A stretch of DNA of 64,000 nt from Candidatus Rifleibacteriota bacterium (GTDB lineage Bacteria; Muiribacteriota; Ozemobacteria; Ozemobacterales; Ozemobacteraceae), in assembly GCA_015233565.1 (NCBI GenBank), contig JADFXM010000036.1, positions 1-64,000 of the forward strand, given 5' to 3'. Under the pieces are notes generated by a model. The model made no database searches. It had not been told where the DNA came from and saw only the letters and a list, made by a program, of their open reading frames with translations. This document shows positions 59,128-64,000 of the stretch, one piece after another (the first letter of the stretch is position 1; each line of letters starts with the position of its first letter). Position numbers and translations under genes: made by a program.

Positions 59128-61603
59128 AATAACCGTTTCCTTACAAATATCCGGAATTGTACAAGGTGTTGGGTTCAGACCTGCTGTGTATAGATTCGCC
59201 CTCGAAAGAGGGATATCCGGATGGATTCAAAACAATGGAAATGGTGTTTCAATTCTCGCGAGCGGGAATTCCGAACAGATTGCCTCTTTTGAAAAAGATA
59301 TCCTGACAGGAATTCCCTTTCCAGCGAAAATCGATGAGATAAAAAAGAGCCGGATTTTTCCTCATGAAAAATATTCCGGATTTCAAATCATTGCAAGTGA
59401 GCTCTCCAATTCACAGACCAATGCAATTATCCCACCTGACCTGGCTACCTGCAAGGACTGCTTACAAGATATTTTCGACCCTGATAACAGAAGATATCTT
59501 TATCCATTTACGAATTGTACCAACTGCGGTCCCCGCTTTTCAATCATAGAATCTATTCCTTACGACAGGCATCGTACAACAATGAAATCGTTTACAATGT
59601 GCCCTGAATGCAATTCGGAATATTCTAATCCTGCAAATCGCCGTTTTCACGCTCAACCTAATGCATGCCCCGAATGTGGACCAATTGTAAGATTACTGGA
59701 TAAAAGAGGAAGAGAAATCACCAGAGGGAATTCCGCTGTAAAGAGCACCTCGGATTTGCTGAAACAGGGTGAAATAATCGCTCTGAAAGGAATTGGCGGT
59801 TTTCAACTTCTTGTTGATGCCCGAAATGAAGAAGCTGTCAGAAAACTCCGGACCAGAAAAATGCGTCCAGGGAAACCCTTCGCCTTGATGTTTCCAGACA
59901 TTGATCAAGTAGCTGAGGTTTGTATTTTATCAGATTTGGAAAAAAGTGTTTTGCTTTCCCCCCAGTCGCCTATTGTATTACTGGAACAGAAGCAGAATGA
60001 TATTATTGCGTCAAATGTGGCGCCCAATCTTTCTGTTCTGGGTGCAATGCTTCCATATTCTCCTTTACATCATATTCTCCTGAGCTATTTCGTAAATCCC
60101 ATCGTTGCAACAAGCGGAAACCTTAGCGACGAGCCGATTTGCATCGATGAATCGGAAGCACTTGGAAGTTTGTCCCAGATCGCTGATTTTTTCCTGATCC
60201 ATAATCGGCCAATACTTCGCCCCGTTGACGACTCGGTAACCAGAATAATGAACGGAAAATGCCGATCAATTAGAATTGGAAGGGGCTTATCCCCAATTGT
60301 GTTAAACACTGGCACTCCGATTATTGAAAGCCTGGCCTTGGGCTCCCAACAAAAGAACGTTTTTGCTTTTTCCAGACGGGAGGAAATTTTCGTGAGCCAA
60401 CATATCGGTGATCTTGATTCCCTTAAAACACAAGAACTCCTTCAAAGGAGCGTCCTCGATCTGAAGGGAATCTGGAACTTTAATCCAGAGAAAGTAATTC
60501 GCGATTTGCATCCCACATATTTTACCACCGGATTAGCCCCTCAATACGGCACGGAGGTTGTACAAGTTCAACATCACCACGCTCACATTCTTTCGTGTGC
60601 ACTTGAAAATTCCATTTCCCCCCCTTACTTCTCAATTTGCTGGGATGGAACAGGTTTTGGATCCGATGGAAAAATCTGGGGTGGAGAATTTTTCTTCGTG
60701 CAGGCTGACAAAATTGAAAGATTCGGACACCTCAGGGAATTTCCACTTCCCGGTGGTGAAACGGCAATCAAGGAAAACTTTCGAATAGCAATAGCTCTTT
60801 TGAATCAATGTGGATTGCTCAGTAGCAACGCAATTTCACCAGACCTTCAGTCTCTTCCGACTTTCACCCAACATTTTTCATTGACTAAGAAAGCACTTTT
60901 AATATTAAAAATGCTGGAGAAAAAAATAAATTGCCCTTTAACTTCGAGCATGGGAAGATTGTTTGACGGAGTATCCGCATTACTCGGGATCTGTTCTGAA
61001 ACTTCCTTTGACGGTGAAGCTCCGATGCTTCTTGAAAGTCGAATTTCGGGTGGAAGCAAGGAATTTTACGACTTCGAAATTAGAACGATTCCTAAAGAAA
61101 ATCCCATGGATCCTGGTCCTGATTTTGATCCCGATTTTGGACCGGATATTGGTTCGGATATTGGTTCGGATATTGCATCCAAGGGTGAGAAATTTAAAAG
61201 GGTACAAGAAAACGAAATTTTGATTAACTCTGAAACTGTGAACTGGCAACCCAAATTCTCGGATATCCAAAATAAATACATTATTGTAGATTGGCACAAA
61301 ATAATTCATGGAATTGTTGCTGATTTAAAGAGAAACGTTGAAATAGGAAAAATTTCCACAAAATTTCATAATTCACTTGCAACATTAGCGCTAGTCATGG
61401 CAAGATTATCTGGAGTAAAAAAAGTTGTCTTTTCAGGCGGATGTTTTCAAAATAGATATTTAGCAGAAGAATGTGCCAGGTTGCTCAACGATAATGGATT
61501 CGAAACTTTCTGGAATGAGAAAATTCCCACCAACGATGAAGGAATATGCGTGGGACAAATTGCCGAGGGAATTCTAAGAGTTTTCCCTTCTGATCAAAAT
61601 TAA
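59090..61603 (+). CDS. hypF: Carbamoyltransferase HypF with unusual acidic insert
   Basis: 837 residues from the ATG at 59090, which overlaps hypB by 38 bases; no other plausible start lies before the acylphosphatase domain. That domain is LQISGIVQGVGFRPAVYRFA. Two zinc fingers follow: CKDCLQD/CTNCGPR and CPECNSE/CPECGP. The YrdC-like domain (IALKGIGGFQLLVDA, KMRPGKPFALM, ATSGNLSDEP) and Kae1-like domain (VQHHHAHILSCALEN, WDGTGFGSDG, SSMGRLFDGVSALLG, FSGGCFQNRYL) complete it. It makes the thiocyanate that becomes hydrogenase CN ligands. An Asp/Gly/Pro-rich repeat insert (61098-61185) sits in the last domain. Confidence 0.93.
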   Translation: MTSLKGNPLRENEITVSLQISGIVQGVGFRPAVYRFALERGISGWIQNNGNGVSILASGNSEQIASFEKDILTGIPFPAKIDEIKKSRIFPHEKYSGFQIIASELSNSQTNAIIPPDLATCKDCLQDIFDPDNRRYLYPFTNCTNCGPRFSIIESIPYDRHRTTMKSFTMCPECNSEYSNPANRRFHAQPNACPECGPIVRLLDKRGREITRGNSAVKSTSDLLKQGEIIALKGIGGFQLLVDARNEEAVRKLRTRKMRPGKPFALMFPDIDQVAEVCILSDLEKSVLLSPQSPIVLLEQKQNDIIASNVAPNLSVLGAMLPYSPLHHILLSYFVNPIVATSGNLSDEPICIDESEALGSLSQIADFFLIHNRPILRPVDDSVTRIMNGKCRSIRIGRGLSPIVLNTGTPIIESLALGSQQKNVFAFSRREEIFVSQHIGDLDSLKTQELLQRSVLDLKGIWNFNPEKVIRDLHPTYFTTGLAPQYGTEVVQVQHHHAHILSCALENSISPPYFSICWDGTGFGSDGKIWGGEFFFVQADKIERFGHLREFPLPGGETAIKENFRIAIALLNQCGLLSSNAISPDLQSLPTFTQHFSLTKKALLILKMLEKKINCPLTSSMGRLFDGVSALLGICSETSFDGEAPMLLESRISGGSKEFYDFEIRTIPKENPMDPGPDFDPDFGPDIGSDIGSDIASKGEKFKRVQENEILINSETVNWQPKFSDIQNKYIIVDWHKIIHGIVADLKRNVEIGKISTKFHNSLATLALVMARLSGVKKVVFSGGCFQNRYLAEECARLLNDNGFETFWNEKIPTNDEGICVGQIAEGILRVFPSDQN
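61098..61185 (+). repeat. Degenerate short tandem repeat inside hypF
   Basis: The coding DNA repeats GGTTCGGATATT-like and GATCCCGATTTT-like units of 12 bases. The product alternates DPDF, GPDI and GSDI. It is in frame and likely forms an exposed loop. Confidence 0.7.
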
Positions 61604-61629
61604 TAAAAACTAATATTGGAGAACTAATA

Positions 61630-61869
61630 ATGTGCCTTGCAATTCCTGGAAAGATCGTCTCCGTATCTGGCAATGACTATCTCTCAAAAGAGGGAAAGAT
61701 CGATTTTGGGGGAACGATAAAAACCATAAGTTTGTCTTTTGTCCCCGAAGCAAAAATTGGAGATTATGTGATTGTACATGCTGGACTTGCTTTGACACTC
61801 GTCGATGAAAAAGAAGCTTTGGAAACAATTAAGTTAATGAAAGAGATCGGAATCGATGAAATATCTTGA
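61630..61869 (+). CDS. hypC: HypC/HybG hydrogenase assembly chaperone
   Basis: 79 residues, normal size. MCLAIPGKIV gives the invariant Cys2 that carries the Fe(CN)2CO unit together with HypD. VDFGG-like KIDFGGTIKTISLSFVPEAK and IGDYVIVHAGLALTLVDEKE are the two barrel signatures. TTGGAGA precedes the ATG. The end overlaps hypD by 14 bases. Confidence 0.95.
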   Translation: MCLAIPGKIVSVSGNDYLSKEGKIDFGGTIKTISLSFVPEAKIGDYVIVHAGLALTLVDEKEALETIKLMKEIGIDEIS

Positions 61870-62956
61870 CGAATTCCGCAATCTCAAAATAGTACAACAA
61901 GTCTCCCGAAACATTATAAAATCAGCTTCCAGAAAATGGAACATCATGGAAATTTGCGGAGGACAGACGCATTCCATTTTAAAATATGGACTTGACCAAC
62001 TCGTCGAGGAAAAAATCAATTTAATTCATGGTCCAGGTTGTCCGGTTTGTGTAACTCCCGCTGAGGTAATTGACCAGGCTGTGGAACTGGCACTCCGAAA
62101 AGATACTGTTTTATGTTGCTTTGGAGATATGATCAGAGTACCGGGGAACAAGATCTCGCTGGCAGGCGCTAAGGCCCGTGGAGGAAATGTTAAGTTTTTC
62201 TATTCCCCCCTCGAGTCTCTTGATTTTGCAAAAAAAAATCCGGATAAGGAAACTATTTTTTTTATCAGCGGATTTGAAACTACTGTGCCACTTTCCGCTC
62301 TATTGGTTTTAAAAGCGCGCCAGGAAAAAATCAGTAATTTCTCCGTATTAGCCTGTCATTTTCTTGTTCCTCCTGCAATAACAGCACTTCTGCAAACTCC
62401 GGATGTGCAGATTAACGGTTTTCTTGCCGCCGGACATGTTTGTACAATCACGGGGTTTCAAGCTTACTTACCTATTGCGGAAAGATTCAAGCTTCCAATT
62501 GTTATAGCCGGCTTTGAACCGATTGATCTGATTCTGGCAATGGAAACCTGTGTAGATTTGCTGGAGAAAAACCAAAACGAAGTCAAAAATCTTTACGCTC
62601 GCTCAGTAAAACCGGAAGGAAATATATCCGCATGGGAGACGGTAAACAAGGTCTTTTACGTATCCGATCAAGATTGGAGAGGACTGGGAATAATTCCTTC
62701 GTCTGGTTTGAAAATCAGACAAGAATTTGCCGATTTCGATGCGGAAAAGAAATTCACTTTTTCTCCCTCTCCTAAAAATGAAGCAACAAATTGCATTTCC
62801 GGAATGATTTTAAGTGGAAGGCTGAAACCTTTGAATTGTCCGAACTTCGGAACAAAATGCACCCCTGAAAATCCAATCGGAGCGCCTATGGTTTCAAACG
62901 AAGGAGCATGTCTGGCTTATTTCAAGTATAGAGCCACACACAACCCCTTGAAATAG
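61856..62956 (+). CDS. hypD: Hydrogenase formation protein HypD
   Basis: 366 residues, normal size. MEICGGQTHSILKYG holds the iron-binding cysteine, LIHGPGCPVCVTPAEVID the redox pair, FFISGFETTVPLSALLV and AAGHVCTITGFQAYLP the other conserved motifs. Cysteines near the end (CISGMIL, NCPNFGTKCTP) hold a 4Fe-4S cluster. With HypC it assembles and donates the Fe(CN)2CO centre. It is the last hyp gene here. hypE, which turns the HypF product into cyanide, does not follow. Confidence 0.95.
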   Translation: MKYLDEFRNLKIVQQVSRNIIKSASRKWNIMEICGGQTHSILKYGLDQLVEEKINLIHGPGCPVCVTPAEVIDQAVELALRKDTVLCCFGDMIRVPGNKISLAGAKARGGNVKFFYSPLESLDFAKKNPDKETIFFISGFETTVPLSALLVLKARQEKISNFSVLACHFLVPPAITALLQTPDVQINGFLAAGHVCTITGFQAYLPIAERFKLPIVIAGFEPIDLILAMETCVDLLEKNQNEVKNLYARSVKPEGNISAWETVNKVFYVSDQDWRGLGIIPSSGLKIRQEFADFDAEKKFTFSPSPKNEATNCISGMILSGRLKPLNCPNFGTKCTPENPIGAPMVSNEGACLAYFKYRATHNPLK

Positions 62957-63274
62957 GGTTATCCAAGAATACTTCCAAAGCTTTATCAAACCTTGTCTTG
63001 AAAACCACAAATTGCATTTAACTCTCACAAAGTAGTTTTTGAAATTAATTTCATTGGCTTAATCCGAAATTGCAAGTCTAAAATGGCATAAACCACAAGT
63101 AGGATCTTCTCCCAATGTCGTCATTTCTGTTCACGAAATTAGGCCCAGTATAGTCATCCAACATGGTCATTAGCTCTAGCGAAGACATTTTTTGACCGAC
63201 CTTGCAAAAGTTGGCCCCCCGAATTTTCGAAAACTCAGCAGGCCAAGCCGAGGGAGCAGTTTGCTACTCATGCG
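62957..63274. other. Intergenic region, nothing clear
   Basis: About 320 bases after hypD with no supported gene, tRNA or repeat. A terminator lies at its right end. Confidence 0.5.
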
Positions 63275-63305
63275 AAAAGCGGGCCGCATAGGGGCCCGCT
63301 TTTTT
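63275..63305. terminator. Bidirectional rho-independent terminator
   Basis: AAAAGCGGGCC and GGCCCGCTTTT pair over 11 bases with a 7-base loop and T runs on both strands. It ends the DUF1311 gene (stop at 63324) and can also stop plus-strand transcripts from the hyp side. Confidence 0.9.
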
Positions 63306-63323
63306 AGGTTTGAGTGTAGTTTG

Positions 63324-63755
63324 TTAGTCTTGTATGGTCAAAACTCTATTGGTAATTTGAATAGTGCGCTGTTTGATCAGTTCCATCTCAGCTTCAACAG
63401 CCATGGGACGATACATTGTCCCTTCCTTTTTTCCGTAAATTGATGCAATAAGTTTCTTTTCGGCATCTCTGTGCTTGAGCCAGAGGTTCTGAGACTCTTT
63501 CAATTCTTGAATGGCCTCTTTATCATTTGCCAGTAATTTTACAAGAATCGAATATTGCTTATTCAATTCTTTATCCCAAAGCTCGCAACCTTTTGCGAGA
63601 GCTTGGATCATTCCAGCGGTACTTGAGTCCTGGTCCATCATTTTTTCAACAATAACGTCGATTGGATGCTTCTTTTCAGCAGGGCTGGGGTCAGCAAAAC
63701 AGAAGAAAGAAGCCGCAAACAAAAAGACCATCAATAAAGAGATAGTATGTTTCAT
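63324..63755 (-). CDS. Secreted DUF1311/LprI-like protein
   Basis: 143 residues from the ATG at 63755, chosen for the perfect AGGAGG seven bases upstream and because the product then opens with a signal peptide (MKHTISLLMVFLFAASFFCF). A longer frame starts at 63848 but adds unrelated sequence. GCELWDKELNKQYSIL and LKESQNLWLKHRDAEKK are the DUF1311 (LprI) core: one cysteine, W-x-x-x-LN-x-x-Y and the W-x-x-x-RD motif. LprI of Mycobacterium inhibits lysozyme; other members are of unknown role. Probably periplasmic. It stands alone, with its own terminator. Confidence 0.85.
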   Translation of the reverse strand: MKHTISLLMVFLFAASFFCFADPSPAEKKHPIDVIVEKMMDQDSSTAGMIQALAKGCELWDKELNKQYSILVKLLANDKEAIQELKESQNLWLKHRDAEKKLIASIYGKKEGTMYRPMAVEAEMELIKQRTIQITNRVLTIQD

Positions 63756-63853
63756 GGATACCTCCTGAGTAAAATGACCATCTATTTCAGCGCGTTGGTG
63801 CGTTGAAACCATCCATAAGCCTCTCGGGTCCGGAAATTTTAAACCCATTTCCC

Positions 63854-64000
63854 TTGACAGTGTAGCAAATTTACCGAAAAAACAACTTGACGAGGCGGTC
63901 GTTGAGCGGAGTCGAAACGACCAAAGTTATAAAATAAATTGTGTGTAGGTGAGTCCATCATAATGAATGAAGGAATTAACACAATTGTAGCAAATGGCTG
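63854..64000 (+). repeat. Repeat family D, copy 2 (runs off the window)
   Basis: Inverted match to 13752-13898. It contains the perfect hairpin GGTCGTT with AACGACC around a 12-base loop (about 63896-63921) and the start of the small frame. Confidence 0.85.
63963..64000 (+). CDS. Start of small protein related to the one at 13589-13789 (partial)
   Basis: Reads MNEGINTIVANG and a partial W codon before the window ends. It matches the other copy in 10 of 12 complete residues, with conserved upstream DNA. Product unknown. Confidence 0.45.
   Translation, partial: MNEGINTIVANG

Noticed and set aside
61098-61185. Short repeats in hypF as a CRISPR-like array
   Set aside because: Units are about 12 bases, have no spacers and are in frame within a gene.

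Overview
The window is about 64 kb of AT-rich bacterial DNA. The cell is a diderm (Gram-negative type): it encodes a type IV pilus secretin with its PilM-N-O-P partners, a TolC-type outer membrane protein, a three-part RND exporter and several proteins with signal peptides or lipoboxes. Several genes appear to start with TTG or GTG. I see no rRNA, no tRNA, no CRISPR array and no complete insertion sequence. I cannot place the organism from these genes. An uncultivated or thinly sampled lineage would fit, but that is inference.

Left third (1-31 kb): accessory and partly decayed. A type I restriction-modification locus has collapsed to a hybrid HsdM/HsdS stub, an intact AlbA/Schlafen-type ATP-binding protein with a duplicated C-terminal domain, and a frameshifted HsdR stub (1.6-4.5 kb). 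A TrhP-like U32 protein follows. Next comes a tightly coupled alkylation-repair operon: an ArsR-type regulator with a palindromic operator at its start, a broken methyltransferase, an Ada zinc domain fused to AlkA, and Ogt (8.6-11.8 kb). After this come a secreted tyrosine-type phosphatase, two B12-binding-type radical SAM enzymes, a GT2 and a GT-C-like membrane protein, small enzymes (methyltransferase, two HD phosphohydrolases, GNAT, GrpB-like), and a multi-PAS hybrid histidine kinase. Between these genes sit at least four families of short dispersed repeats and a 176-bp deletion derivative of an insertion sequence with intact target duplications. Several gene remnants show long-term decay by small mobile elements.

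Middle (29.8-46.5 kb): core functions. A SpoIID-like protein precedes a pilM-N-O-P-Q operon that ends in a clear terminator. On the other strand lies rsmA, an unusual ClpB-like AAA+ protein, a type IV pseudopilin and suhB. Next to it is a peptide-use operon: OPT transporter, M3 oligoendopeptidase and PepT.

Right (46.7-64 kb): a membrane-bound class III nucleotide cyclase, an ABC-2 exporter pair, and a forward run of an alpha/beta hydrolase, TolC, membrane fusion protein and RND pump. This leads into hypA-B-F-C-D for [NiFe]-hydrogenase maturation. hypE and the hydrogenase itself are not in the window. The right edge holds a DUF1311/LprI-like secreted protein and the start of an inverted copy of a repeat seen near 13.8 kb.
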